From DATLGB01 sp038258425 (GTDB taxonomy: Bacteria; Actinomycetota; Thermoleophilia; Solirubrobacterales; Solirubrobacteraceae): a stretch of DNA of 64,000 nt. Location: NCBI GenBank assembly GCA_038258425.1, contig JBBSPV010000002.1:1-64000 (forward strand), given 5' to 3'. Positions 18,733 to 27,007 of the stretch are shown piece after piece. Position 1 is the first letter of the stretch. Each line of letters begins with the position of its first letter. The notes beneath the pieces were generated by a model. That model made no database searches. It was not told where the DNA came from and saw nothing but the letters and a program-made list of their open reading frames with translations. The translations under genes and the position numbers were made by a program.

Positions 18733-19005
18733 ATGACCAAGTCAGAGTTCGTGGACAAGGTCGCCAGTGAGGCGAGCCTGTCGAAGAAGGACGCCAGCTC
18801 CGCCGTCGACGCCGTGCTCGGCGCGATCGAGTCCGAGCTCAAGGGCGGAGGCGAGGTCAACTTCACCGGCTTCGGCAAGTTCCACGTCGCCCAGCGGGGC
18901 GCTCGCGAGGGTCGCAACCCCCGCACGGGCGAGTCCATGCAGATCAAGGCCTCCAAGGTCCCGCGCTTCACGGCCGGGTCGGGCCTCAAGAAGGCCATCA
19001 AGTAG
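18733..19005 (+). CDS. hup: HU-family DNA-binding protein
   Basis: 90 residues, the full HU/IHF fold: helical MTKSEFVDKVASEASLSKKDA dimer region, GFGKFHVAQR and the DNA-arm signature GRNPRTGE, ending VPRFTAGSGLKKAIK. A nucleoid protein that bends DNA non-specifically. It lacks the long Lys/Ala tail of mycobacterial HupB. AGGAGG at 18721-18726 is 6 bases before the ATG, one of the few strong ribosome sites in the window, as expected for an abundant protein. A strong hairpin follows the stop. Confidence 0.96.
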   Translation: MTKSEFVDKVASEASLSKKDASSAVDAVLGAIESELKGGGEVNFTGFGKFHVAQRGAREGRNPRTGESMQIKASKVPRFTAGSGLKKAIK

Positions 19006-19021
19006 CGCCCGAGCCGACCTC

Positions 19022-19049
19022 CGGCGGCGCGCGGTCCGGCGCGCCGCCG
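19022..19049 (+). terminator. Terminator-like hairpin after hup
   Basis: A perfect 11-bp stem CGGCGGCGCGC / GCGCGCCGCCG closes a 6-base loop (GGTCCG), 16 bases after the hup stop and 17 before the pyrF start. No T-run follows, as is common in very GC-rich actinobacteria. It would isolate abundant hup mRNA from pyrF. Confidence 0.6.
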
Positions 19050-19066
19050 TCCGGTCCATCCTCGCC

Positions 19067-20065
19067 GTGAGCCCCGGCATCCCCTTCGGCGATCGCCTGA
19101 CGGAGGCCGTGGCCCGGCGCGAATCTCAGATCGTGCTCGGGCTCGACCCGGATCCGGCGCGAGTGTGGCCCGCCGCCCGCGAGGCTGCCGACGCCCTCGC
19201 CGTCGACCTCGACCTGACGACGACCGGCCTGCGGGGGCGCGCGACCTCGCCCGCGTCGCCGGGCGCCGTCGCCGGCGCGGCGATCGGCGCCTGGCGGGCC
19301 GGCACGGTCGCCTCGGCCGCCGTCGCCGCCCACTGCCGCGCGCTGATCGACGCGGCAGGCCCCGCGTGCGTGGCCGTCAAGCCGCAGCTCGCGTGCTTCG
19401 AGCGCCTGGGGCCGTCGGGCCAGACGGCGCTGGCCGAGGTCGTGGCCCACGCCCGCGAGGCCGGCCTGCTCGTCTTGCTCGACGGCAAGCGCGGCGACGT
19501 CCCCGTCACCGCGGCCGCCTACGCCCAGTCCCTCGCGGGCGAGACCCCGTCGCCCTGGGGCGCCCTGCCCGGCTTCGCGGCCGACGCCTTCACCGCCAAC
19601 CCGCTGCTCGGCCGTGACGCGCTCGCCCCGCTCGTCGCCACGGGCGCCGGCGTCTTCGTCCTCGTGCGCACCTCCAACCCCGGAGCCGCGGACGTGCTCG
19701 ACCTCCTGACGAGCGGCGGCGCCCCGCTGTGGGAGCACCTCGCGGGGCTCGTCGACGCCCTGGGCGAGCCGGGGCCGGCCTCCGGCCTGAACGCCGTCGG
19801 GGCCGTGGCGGGCGCCACAGTGCCCCGCCACCTCGCCCGGATGCGCGAGCTGATGCCGGCGACGCCCTTCCTGCTGCCCGGCGTCGGGGCCCAGGGCGGT
19901 GACGTCGCCGCGCTGGGCCCGGCCTTTGCGCCGGGGCGCGCGGGTGGCCTCGTCAGCGCGTCGCGCTCGATCGCCGAGGCCTCCACGCAGGCCGGCGGGG
20001 CGCCCGCCGACGCCGCCCGCCGCGAGGCCGAGCGGTTGCGCGAGGTCGCCTGGGGGCTCGGCTGA
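19067..20065 (+). CDS. pyrF: Orotidine-5'-phosphate decarboxylase, type 2
   Basis: 332 residues, long compared with type 1 but right for the type 2 PyrF of actinobacteria. Visible motifs: GLDPDPARVWP, VAVKPQLACFERLG, the catalytic LLDGKRGDVPVTAAAYAQ and LLPGVGAQGG. It forms UMP in pyrimidine synthesis. The GTG at 19067 starts just before FGDRLTEAVARRES, the usual N-terminus; the upstream open frame overlaps hup and is a shadow. Confidence 0.92.
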   Translation: MSPGIPFGDRLTEAVARRESQIVLGLDPDPARVWPAAREAADALAVDLDLTTTGLRGRATSPASPGAVAGAAIGAWRAGTVASAAVAAHCRALIDAAGPACVAVKPQLACFERLGPSGQTALAEVVAHAREAGLLVLLDGKRGDVPVTAAAYAQSLAGETPSPWGALPGFAADAFTANPLLGRDALAPLVATGAGVFVLVRTSNPGAADVLDLLTSGGAPLWEHLAGLVDALGEPGPASGLNAVGAVAGATVPRHLARMRELMPATPFLLPGVGAQGGDVAALGPAFAPGRAGGLVSASRSIAEASTQAGGAPADAARREAERLREVAWGLG

Positions 20066-20105
20066 GACCGCCGCGGCGGCCTCGGGCGCCGACCGCGCCG
20101 GTCCC

Positions 20106-20111
20106 TATGCT
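20106..20111 (+). promoter_or_regulatory. -10 box of the LysM-dac-pfkB unit (TATGCT)
   Basis: TATGCT lies 8 bases before the LysM-protein GTG, consistent with a leaderless transcript. An ATG overlapping the box is rejected as a start. Confidence 0.5.
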
Positions 20112-20119
20112 CGGCTCCC

Positions 20120-20449
20120 GTGACCGGTCGCTCTCCCGCGCGCCTGCTGGCGCCGCTGGCGCTGGCGGTGGCCGCCATCGCGCTCGTGCTCGTGCTGACC
20201 TCCGGGGGTGGCCCGGAGCCCGCGGGCGACACCGCCCAGCCGACGGCCACCGCCACGGCGACCGCGAAGGGCGGCGGCACGAAGAAGCGGCGTCCCGCAT
20301 CCCGTACGTACACGGTCAAGCCGGGCGACAGCCCGTCGTCGATCGCGGAGAAGACGGGCGTCGACCTCCAGGCCCTGCTGGCCGCGAACCCGGACGCCGA
20401 CCCGGGCGCGCTGACCGTCGGCGACGAGCTCAAGCTGCCGCCCAAGTGA
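20120..20449 (+). CDS. Membrane-anchored LysM protein
   Basis: 109 residues: basic start, a membrane or signal helix (LLAPLALAVAAIALVLVL), a Thr/Ala/Lys-rich linker, and one C-terminal LysM domain (YTVKPGDSPSSIAEKTGVD ... LTVGDELKLP). LysM binds N-acetylglucosamine glycans such as peptidoglycan. Starts at the GTG fixed by the TATGCT box. Its stop overlaps the dac start (GTGA), placing a wall-binding and a wall-trimming protein in one unit. Confidence 0.85.
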   Translation: MTGRSPARLLAPLALAVAAIALVLVLTSGGGPEPAGDTAQPTATATATAKGGGTKKRRPASRTYTVKPGDSPSSIAEKTGVDLQALLAANPDADPGALTVGDELKLPPK

Positions 20450-21693
20450 CCCGCCCGCGCCGCCTCCACCTGCTCGCGCTCGCGGCGATCGCGGTCGCCG
20501 CCGCGCCCGCGGCGCCGGCCCAGGCCGCCCCGCCGCAGACCAGCGCGCGCAGCGCCATCGTCGTCGCCGCGTCCTCGGGCGACGTCGCCTACGCCAAGGC
20601 CGCCGACGCGCGGCGACCCATCGCCTCGACCACGAAGCTCATGACCGCCCTGCTGTCCCTGGAGGACGGCGGGCTGTCCAAGCTCGTGACCGCCGGGCGC
20701 TACGGCGGCTCCCCGGCCGAGTCGCGGCTGCCGCTGATCGCCGGCGAGCGGATCACGGAGGCCGACCTGCTGCGCGCGCTGCTGCTGCGCTCGGCCAACG
20801 ACGCCGCCGCCACGCTGGCGGTGCACGAGGCCGGCTCGGTGCCGGCGTTCGTGCGCCGGATGAACCGGCGGGCCCAGCAGCTGGGCCTCAAGAACACGCA
20901 CTTCGCCAACCCGGTCGGCCTCGACGACGCCGGCAACTACTCCTCCGCGCGCGACCTCGCGACGCTCACCCTGCGCCTGCGCCGCAACCGGTTCTTCCGC
21001 CGCACGGTCAACACCCAGCGGCTGACGCTGCGCTCCGGCGCCCGCACTCGCACGATCGACAACCGCAACACGCTCGTGCAGCGCTTCCCGTGGGTCGACG
21101 GGGTCAAGACGGGCCATACGTCGCTGGCCGGCGACTGCATGGTGGCGTCGGGCTCCAAGCGCGGCGTGCGGCTCGTCTCCGTGGTGCTCGGCGCGCCGGG
21201 CCAGGGCGCGCGCGACGCCGACTCGGTCAAGCTCCTCAACTACGGCTTCAGCCGCTTCGTGCTCAGGGGCGCGATCAAGCGCGGCGACGTCGTGGCCGAG
21301 GTGCCGATCGACCACCGCTCGGGAGCGAAGCTGCCGCTCGTGGCCGGCCGCACGGTGCGCAAGGTCCTCCGCAGGGGCCAGCGCTTCCGGTATCGGCGCG
21401 AGGTGCCCAGGAGCGTCGCGGGCCCCATCCGTCACGACCAGCCCATGGGCCGCCTGGTGGTGCTCGCGGGCGGTGAGCCGCTGGCCACCGTGCGCGCCCG
21501 GGCGATGCTCGACGTTCCGGCGGCCGGCACGGGCCGCCGCGTGCAGGACGCGCTGCTGGGACCGTGGACGCTCGTGATCCTCGGCCTGGTGCTGCTCGCC
21601 TCCGTCGGGCTGGCCTCCGCGCGGCGGTCCTCCGGCGGCGACCGCGACCCGCAGGATCGCCCCGGCGAGCTCGAGGAGGCGGGCCCGGCGTGA
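20446..21693 (+). CDS. D-alanyl-D-alanine carboxypeptidase (S11 family)
   Basis: 415 residues. Signal peptide (about 1-28, cleavage near AQA-AP), then the penicillin-binding triad: Ser61-x-x-Lys64 in IASTTKLM, Ser116-Ala-Asn118 and Lys221-Thr-Gly in VKTGHT. A beta-rich C-terminal domain follows, and a membrane helix (WTLVILGLVLLASVGLA) anchors it. It removes the terminal D-Ala of peptidoglycan stem peptides, limiting cross-linking. Coupled to the LysM gene upstream and the sugar-kinase gene downstream by 4-base overlaps. Confidence 0.93.
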   Translation: MTRPRRLHLLALAAIAVAAAPAAPAQAAPPQTSARSAIVVAASSGDVAYAKAADARRPIASTTKLMTALLSLEDGGLSKLVTAGRYGGSPAESRLPLIAGERITEADLLRALLLRSANDAAATLAVHEAGSVPAFVRRMNRRAQQLGLKNTHFANPVGLDDAGNYSSARDLATLTLRLRRNRFFRRTVNTQRLTLRSGARTRTIDNRNTLVQRFPWVDGVKTGHTSLAGDCMVASGSKRGVRLVSVVLGAPGQGARDADSVKLLNYGFSRFVLRGAIKRGDVVAEVPIDHRSGAKLPLVAGRTVRKVLRRGQRFRYRREVPRSVAGPIRHDQPMGRLVVLAGGEPLATVRARAMLDVPAAGTGRRVQDALLGPWTLVILGLVLLASVGLASARRSSGGDRDPQDRPGELEEAGPA

Positions 21694-22655
21694 TCCTCAC
21701 CGTGACGCTCAACGCGGCGATCGACAAGACGCTCGCCGTCCCGAGCTTCCAGCCCGGGCGCCGCCACCGCACGACGGAGCAGACCTCCATGCCGGGTGGC
21801 AAGGGGGTCAACGTCGCGCGCGTGCTCAAGACGCTCGGCCAGCCCGTGATCGCCACGGGCCTCGCCGGCGGCTCCACCGGCGCGCGCATCGTCGAGCAGC
21901 TCACGGAGCTCAACGTGCTCTGCGACCTCGTCCACATCCGGGACGAGTCGCGGACGAACACCGCGCTGATCGATCCCACCACGGGCGTGCAGACCGAGGT
22001 CAACGAGCGGGGCCCGAGCGTCTCGGAGGCCGAGCTCGAGCGCTTCTCGGACAAGCTGCTGTACCTCGCCAAGGGCGCGAGCCTGTGCGTGTTCGCCGGC
22101 TCGCTGCCGCTCGGGGTCGACGCCGACATCTACGGTCGGCTGATCCCCGAGATGCGCCGGCTCGGCGTCGAGACGGTGGTGGACACGGACGGCGATCCGC
22201 TGCACCGCGCGGTCCGGGCCGAGCCCGACGTCGTCTCGCCCAACGTGCTCGAGGCCGAGGAGCTCGTCGGCCACGAGTTCAACGAGGAGGAGGACCTGGT
22301 CCTCGCCATGGGCGAGATGTGCGAGCTCGGCGCGCGGGAGGCGATCATGACGCTGCCCGACGGCTGCGTCGCGCGGCTGGCGCCGGAGGAGGGCACCTCG
22401 CAGCCGCGCGTGCTGCGCGCACGCGTCGAGCCGGTCGAGCCCGTCGCGACGGTCGGCTCCGGGGACGCGTTCCTCGCCGGGTACGTCGCCGCCCGCTACT
22501 CCGGCGCGAGCCCTCGCGACTGCCTCGCCAACGGCGTGGCGTGCGGTGCGGAGTCCACCCAGCACCTCGGCGCCGGCGTCGTCGATCCGGTCCAGGTCCA
22601 GCGGCTCCTCGCCGAGGTCGACGTGGTCCGCGAGGATGTCGCCGAGGCGCGCTGA
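21690..22655 (+). CDS. 1-phosphofructokinase-type sugar kinase (PfkB family)
   Basis: 321 residues. N-terminal VTLNAAIDKTLAV, the PfkB signature MPGGKGVNVARVLKTLG and the ATP/anion-hole motif GSGDAFLAGY place it in the FruK/LacC/PfkB branch acting on phosphorylated sugars. Candidates are fructose 1-phosphate, fructose 6-phosphate or tagatose 6-phosphate. No PTS or aldolase gene is adjacent. The GTG overlaps the carboxypeptidase stop, an odd functional mix that may only reflect compact gene packing. Confidence 0.85.
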   Translation: MILTVTLNAAIDKTLAVPSFQPGRRHRTTEQTSMPGGKGVNVARVLKTLGQPVIATGLAGGSTGARIVEQLTELNVLCDLVHIRDESRTNTALIDPTTGVQTEVNERGPSVSEAELERFSDKLLYLAKGASLCVFAGSLPLGVDADIYGRLIPEMRRLGVETVVDTDGDPLHRAVRAEPDVVSPNVLEAEELVGHEFNEEEDLVLAMGEMCELGAREAIMTLPDGCVARLAPEEGTSQPRVLRARVEPVEPVATVGSGDAFLAGYVAARYSGASPRDCLANGVACGAESTQHLGAGVVDPVQVQRLLAEVDVVREDVAEAR

Positions 22656-22719
22656 GTCCGGGCGCCGGCGAGGGCGCGGATCCCGCTCTGTGCGGACCTT
22701 CGGGCCCGTAACCCGGTGC

Positions 22720-22774
22720 TAGCGTGGAGCGCCCGCTCAGGCGGGGTCGTCCCGTCCGCCCCGAGACTTAGGAT
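22720..22774 (+). promoter_or_regulatory. Two -10-like boxes upstream of guaB3
   Basis: TAGCGT at 22720-22725 matches the box before hup and csp and would give a leader of about 48 bases. TAGGAT at 22769-22774 lies 6 bases before the ATG and would give a leaderless mRNA. Either or both may be used. Confidence 0.4.
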
Positions 22775-22780
22775 CCCGTC

Positions 22781-23989
22781 ATGGAAGTAGAGATCGGCCG
22801 AGGCAAGAAGGCGCGCCGCGCCTACGGGTTCGACGACATCGCGATCGTCCCGTCCCGGCGGACGCGCGACCCCGACGACGTCGACATCTCCTGGACGCTC
22901 GGGCCGTACCGCTTCGAGCTGCCGCTGCTCGCGTCGGCCATGGACGGCGTCGTCTCGCCCCAGACCGCGATCGAGATGGGCCGCCTCGGGGGCCTCGCCG
23001 TGCTCAACCTCGAAGGGGTCTTCACCCGGTACGAGGACGCGGAGGACCAGCTCGCCCGCATCGCGCAGCTCCCGAAGGCGGAGGCGACGCGCGAGATGCA
23101 GCTCATCTACCAGGAGCCGGTCAAGCCGGAGCTCATCGTCCAGCGGATCGAGGAGATCAAGGCCTCCGGCGTCGTCACCGCCGCGTCGCTGACCCCGCAG
23201 AAGGTGCGGGCCTACCACGAGATCGCGCTCGAGGCCGGTCTCGACATCCTCGTCATCCAGGGCACGGTCGTCTCCGCCGAGCACGTCTCGATGGACCCGA
23301 CGCGCCCGCCCCTGAACCTCAAGGAGTTCATCGCCGAGCTCCCCGTGCCCGTCGTGGTCGGCGGCTGCGCGAGCTACCACACCGGCCTGCACCTCATGCG
23401 CACGGGCGCGGCGGGCGTGCTCGTCGGGGTCGGCCCCGGCGCGGCCTGCACCACCCGCGGCGTGCTCGGGATCGGCGTGCCCCAGGCGACGGCGATCGCC
23501 GACGTCGCCGCGGCCCGCTCCCAGCACATGCTCGAGACGGGCGAGTACTGCCGCGTGATCGCCGACGGCGGCATGCGCAACGGCGGCGACGTCTCCAAGG
23601 CGATCGCCTGCGGGGCGGACGCCGTGATGGTCGGCTCGCCGCTGGCCCGCGCCCACGAGGCCCCGGGCCGCGGCTACCACTGGGGCATGGCGACCTTCCA
23701 TCCGACGCTGCCGCGCGGCGCCCGGGTGCAGACGGTCCAGAACGGCTCGCTCGAGGAGATCGTCACCGGCCCCGCGCACGAGAACGACGGCACGTTCAAC
23801 CTCATGGGCGGCCTGCGCACGTCGATGGCGACGTGCGGCTACCGCGACATCGCGGAGTTCAACCGGGCGGAGCTCATGATCGCCCCGGCCCTGCAGTCCG
23901 AGGGCAAGCAGCTGCAGCGCGACCAGAGCGTCGGCATGGCCAACCGCGCCGTCGCGCGCTCGGCGCCCGAGCCTGCGGGCATCGTCTAG
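22781..23989 (+). CDS. guaB3: GuaB3-family IMP dehydrogenase-related protein
   Basis: 402 residues, lacking the CBS pair of classical GuaB. The TIM-barrel start AYGFDDIAIVPSRRT, the catalytic-Cys loop GPGAACTTRGVLGIGVPQ and RVIADGGMRNGGDV with ACGADAVMVGSPLA identify the GuaB3 branch found mainly in actinobacteria and cyanobacteria. It is annotated as an IMP dehydrogenase; activity differs between lineages. Located 3 bases before guaA, so a purine (GMP) role is likely. Confidence 0.9.
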   Translation: MEVEIGRGKKARRAYGFDDIAIVPSRRTRDPDDVDISWTLGPYRFELPLLASAMDGVVSPQTAIEMGRLGGLAVLNLEGVFTRYEDAEDQLARIAQLPKAEATREMQLIYQEPVKPELIVQRIEEIKASGVVTAASLTPQKVRAYHEIALEAGLDILVIQGTVVSAEHVSMDPTRPPLNLKEFIAELPVPVVVGGCASYHTGLHLMRTGAAGVLVGVGPGAACTTRGVLGIGVPQATAIADVAAARSQHMLETGEYCRVIADGGMRNGGDVSKAIACGADAVMVGSPLARAHEAPGRGYHWGMATFHPTLPRGARVQTVQNGSLEEIVTGPAHENDGTFNLMGGLRTSMATCGYRDIAEFNRAELMIAPALQSEGKQLQRDQSVGMANRAVARSAPEPAGIV

Positions 23990-23992
23990 CCC

Positions 23993-25618
23993 GTGTCGTC
24001 CTCGGAGGTCGTCAGCCTCGGCAAGGGATCGGGGCTGGCGGCCGACCAGCCCGTCGAGGAGCTCGCGCTCGAGCGCGACGTCGCCCACGACGAGGTCGTC
24101 GTGCTCGACTACGGCGGCCAGTACTCGCAGCTGATCGCCCGCCGGGTGCGCGAGTGCGGGGTCTTCTCCGAACTGCTGCCCCACCACGTCGGGGTGGAGG
24201 AGGTCCGCCGCCGCCACCCCAAGGGCCTGATCCTGTCCGGAGGACCGGCCTCCGTCTACGCCGCCGAGGCGCCGCGGCTGGACCCGGCGCTGCTCGAGCT
24301 CGACATCCCGGTACTGGGCATCTGCTACGGCATGCAGGCCATCGTCCTGCAGCTCGGGGGCAGGGTGGAGGGGGCGGAGGTCGGCGAATTCGGCCGCTCG
24401 CAGCTGACGGTCGCCGAGCCCGGCCGGCTGCTCGCCGGCACCCCGCTCCAGCAGCGCTGCTGGATGAGTCACCGCGACACGGTCTACGAGGCGCCGCCCG
24501 GCTTCACCGCGCTCGCGCGTTCCACGGAGTCGCCCGTCGCGGCCATGGAGGATCCCGAGCGCGGCGTCTACGGCATCCAGTTCCATCCCGAGGTCGTGCA
24601 CACGCCCTACGGCCAGCACGTCCTCACGACGTTCCTCGCCGACGTCTGCGGCTGCCGCCAGGACTGGAGCCCGGAGTCGATCATCGACGAGCAGGTCGCG
24701 CGCATCCGCGCCCAGGTGGGGGACGCGCGCGTCGTCTGCGGCCTGTCCGGTGGCGTCGATTCGAGCGTGGCGGCGCTGCTCGTGCACAAGGCGATCGGCG
24801 ACCAGCTCACGTGCGTGTTCGTCGACCACGGCCTGATGCGCCACAACGAGGGCGACCAGGTCATCGCTGCCTTCCGCGACCACTTCCGCGTGCCGCTCGT
24901 CGCCGTCGACGCCGAGGACCGCTTCCTCGCGCGCCTGGCTGGCGTCAGTGATCCGGAGGCCAAGCGCAAGGCCATCGGGGCGGAGTTCATCCGCGTCTTC
25001 GAGGAGGAGGCGGCCAAGCTCGGCGACGCCGCCTTCCTCGTCCAGGGCACGCTGTACTCCGACGTGATCGAGTCCGGCGGCGGGACCGGGGCCTCGACGA
25101 TCAAGTCCCACCACAACGTCGGCGGCCTGCCGGACGACCTCGAGTTCGACCTCGTGGAGCCCCTGCGGGCGCTGTTCAAGGACGAGGTGCGCGCCGTCGG
25201 CGCCGAGCTCGGCCTGCCCGAGCGGCTCGTCTGGCGCCAGCCCTTCCCGGGGCCCGGGCTCGCGATCCGCGTCGTCGGCGGCGAGGCCACCAAGGCGCGG
25301 CTCGACACGCTGCGCGCCTGCGACCACATCCTCCAGGACGAGATCCGCCAGGCCGGCCTGTACCGCGAGCTGTGGCAGTCCTTCTGCGTGCTGCCCGACA
25401 TCCGGACGGTCGGCGTGCAGGGCGACGAGCGCACCTACGGCTACGTCGTGGCCATCCGCGCGGTGACCTCCGACGACGCCATGACCGCCGACTGGGCCCG
25501 GCTGCCCTACGACCTGCTCGAGCAGATCGCGTCACGGATGATCAACGAGATCCGCGAGGTCAACCGCGTCGTGCTCGACATCACGTCCAAGCCGCCGGGG
25601 ACCATCGAGTGGGAGTGA
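23993..25618 (+). CDS. guaA: GMP synthase (glutamine-hydrolysing)
   Basis: 541 residues. Glutamine amidotransferase domain with Cys111 in GICYGMQ and the His/Glu of QFHPEV; ATP-pyrophosphatase domain with the P-loop CGLSGGVDSS; C-terminal dimerisation domain ending KPPGTIEWE. Converts XMP to GMP. The first 34 residues before VVVLDYGGQYSQ are an extension compared with common GuaA and are acidic; the GTG at 23993 is the only start close after guaB3. Confidence 0.96.
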   Translation: MSSSEVVSLGKGSGLAADQPVEELALERDVAHDEVVVLDYGGQYSQLIARRVRECGVFSELLPHHVGVEEVRRRHPKGLILSGGPASVYAAEAPRLDPALLELDIPVLGICYGMQAIVLQLGGRVEGAEVGEFGRSQLTVAEPGRLLAGTPLQQRCWMSHRDTVYEAPPGFTALARSTESPVAAMEDPERGVYGIQFHPEVVHTPYGQHVLTTFLADVCGCRQDWSPESIIDEQVARIRAQVGDARVVCGLSGGVDSSVAALLVHKAIGDQLTCVFVDHGLMRHNEGDQVIAAFRDHFRVPLVAVDAEDRFLARLAGVSDPEAKRKAIGAEFIRVFEEEAAKLGDAAFLVQGTLYSDVIESGGGTGASTIKSHHNVGGLPDDLEFDLVEPLRALFKDEVRAVGAELGLPERLVWRQPFPGPGLAIRVVGGEATKARLDTLRACDHILQDEIRQAGLYRELWQSFCVLPDIRTVGVQGDERTYGYVVAIRAVTSDDAMTADWARLPYDLLEQIASRMINEIREVNRVVLDITSKPPGTIEWE

Positions 25619-25649
25619 TGCGGACCGGCGCGGCCCCGCCGGCGCCCCG

Positions 25650-26003
25650 GTGATCCCGCTCGGCCCGGCCACGGTCGAGAATCTGTGGGCCCACGCCCGC
25701 GGGCTCGCCGAGCGGGCGGTCGAGGACGCCGACCACGCGGCGCTGCGCCGCGCGCTCGTCGTCTGCGCCGTCGCGGGCTCCGGCACCGATCCGGAGACGT
25801 TCAAGGCGCTGCTCGCCGACCTCGCCACGGTGTCGCGGCGGCTCGCCTTCGCCGACCCCCAGCCGCTGTTCGACGCCGCCGCGGCGCTCGTGGCCGAGGA
25901 CGACCGCCCCGCGCGCGAGGCGATCGTGCTCGCACCGACGCACGACCCCCCGCGGCCGCCCGGGGCCGGCACGCCCTACGGCGTCCTGCGCCCGCGCGGC
26001 TGA
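25650..26003 (+). CDS. Hypothetical protein downstream of guaA
   Basis: 117 residues, largely helical: VENLWAHARGLAERAVEDADHAALRRALVVCAVAGSG, then FKALLADLATVSRRLAF and a Pro-rich end. No motif, signal or membrane segment recognised. GTG start 31 bases after guaA, so it may be co-transcribed. Real coding is suggested by the acidic/hydrophobic alternation of the helices and by its fit between guaA and the intergenic hairpins. Confidence 0.55.
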   Translation: MIPLGPATVENLWAHARGLAERAVEDADHAALRRALVVCAVAGSGTDPETFKALLADLATVSRRLAFADPQPLFDAAAALVAEDDRPAREAIVLAPTHDPPRPPGAGTPYGVLRPRG

Positions 26004-26045
26004 GCGGCGAGCGCGGCCGAGCGACGAACGCGGCCGCCATCGGCA

Positions 26046-26159
26046 CCTGCGAATCGGTTCGTAGGCACCGTCACCGTCCGTCGGTGCGCACCGACCGCGT
26101 CCAGGCGTGCCTGCACAGCACCCGGCCGGCGATCGGAGCCCTACGAGCGTTCTCGCAGG
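26046..26159. repeat. Paired 20-bp hairpins around a 16-bp palindrome (family IV)
   Basis: CCTGCGAA-TCGG-TTCGTAGG (26046-26065) and CCTACGAG-CGTT-CTCGCAGG (26140-26159) are the same 20-bp hairpin in opposite orientation; their innermost pair differs A:T versus G:C, a compensatory change. Midway lies the perfect palindrome GTCGGTGCGCACCGAC (26080-26095). The gap separates two convergent genes, so a bidirectional terminator or a repeat element is possible. Confidence 0.65.
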
Positions 26160-26228
26160 CCCGCCCGCTCGCCCACTTGCCGCCCGCCGGCCCTCCGCGC
26201 GCGCCGCCCGCCGGGCGAGGCGCCGTCC

Positions 26229-26714
26229 CTACGCCGCCAGCCCCGCCCCGCCGAGCTCCGCCGCGAAGGGCTCGAGCTGCGCGTAGGCCAGCAGCGGCAC
26301 GCCGAGCGCGGCCGCCGCGCCGCGCACCGCCTCGCCGGAGTGCACCCACCCGGCCTCGGGGGCGGCCAGCGCCTCCACCCGCGCGGGCTCGGCGCGGAAG
26401 CCGTCCCGGTGGACCTCCACGCGGCCCCAGGCGGTGACGACCCCCTCGCACCAGTAGGCCTCGCCGTACCACGAGCGCGGACCCGGCGTGAAGTAGCCGT
26501 AGATGCCGCACTGGCAGCGCGGGTCGGGGGAGGGGTGGGGCGCGGCGAGCCAGCCCTCGCCGCGCGTGAGGGCGCGGTTGGCGTCGAAGCACGTGGCGTG
26601 CATCTCGCGGCCCGCCCACCGGCAGGGCACGAAGGGCGAGACGAGCTGGTCGCCGGCCAGCCGCCACGAGCGGAAGGCGACGAGCGGGGTGACGAGGTCG
26701 GGCGCGCCCGTCAC
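26229..26714 (-). CDS. Conserved hypothetical protein with Cys/His residues
   Basis: 161 residues. The N-terminal half carries FRSWRL, PCRWAGREMHATC, a His in APHPSP and the strand CQCGIYGYF; the pattern W..HATC...H...CxCGIY recalls a family of actinobacterial hypotheticals. The central WGRVEVHRDGFRAE looks like a beta-rich core and the C-terminus is helical. Metal binding by the Cys/His set is plausible but unproven. The GTG overlaps the stop of the 55-aa upstream ORF as GTGA. Confidence 0.65.
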   Translation of the reverse strand: MTGAPDLVTPLVAFRSWRLAGDQLVSPFVPCRWAGREMHATCFDANRALTRGEGWLAAPHPSPDPRCQCGIYGYFTPGPRSWYGEAYWCEGVVTAWGRVEVHRDGFRAEPARVEALAAPEAGWVHSGEAVRGAAAALGVPLLAYAQLEPFAAELGGAGLAA

Positions 26715-26878
26715 GCCGGCGCGGGGTCGGGCTCGATCGGCTCTGGCGCGGCCGGGTCAGGCCCCGCGGGGTCGCGCCGGGGACCCGCAGGCACCGGCGG
26801 GGGGCCGGGCTCGGGCGCCCGCTCCGGCGCCTGAGCCGGTTCGACGACGATGGTGCGCGACGGTCCGTGCAGCCCCAT
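26711..26878 (-). CDS. Small Pro-rich protein (55 aa), coupled to the next gene
   Basis: ATG at 26878; starts MGLHGPSRTIVVEPAQAP and continues as a Pro/Ala/Glu/Asp-rich low-complexity tail. The GPSRTIVVEP opening is the only ordered-looking part. It ends in a GTGA overlap with the Cys/His hypothetical gene, strong positional evidence for translation. No function can be assigned; similar short ...GPSRTIVVEP... peptides appear to recur in this lineage (from memory, unverified). Confidence 0.55.
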   Translation of the reverse strand: MGLHGPSRTIVVEPAQAPERAPEPGPPPVPAGPRRDPAGPDPAAPEPIEPDPAPA

Positions 26879-26956
26879 GCCGAGAGGGTACGTTCATCGG
26901 GCCTGACCAGCCCACGCCCGGCGCCTGCGCGCGGACCGGGCCCCGGCGGGATCTCC

Positions 26957-26962
26957 TACACT
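26957..26962 (+). promoter_or_regulatory. Candidate -10 box of rplM-rpsI (TACACT)
   Basis: TACACT lies 45 bases before the rplM TTG, leaving a leader of about 35-40 bases. No ribosome site or attenuator is evident in it. Confidence 0.4.
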
Positions 26963-27007
26963 CCGACGCCGCTCCGCATCCGCGGACCGTCGAACACGCC
27001 CGAGACC

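Noticed and set aside
22496..25327. 943-codon minus-strand open frame across guaB3-guaA
   Set aside because: Antisense to two well-defined enzymes; composition is typical of third-position GC bias shadows.
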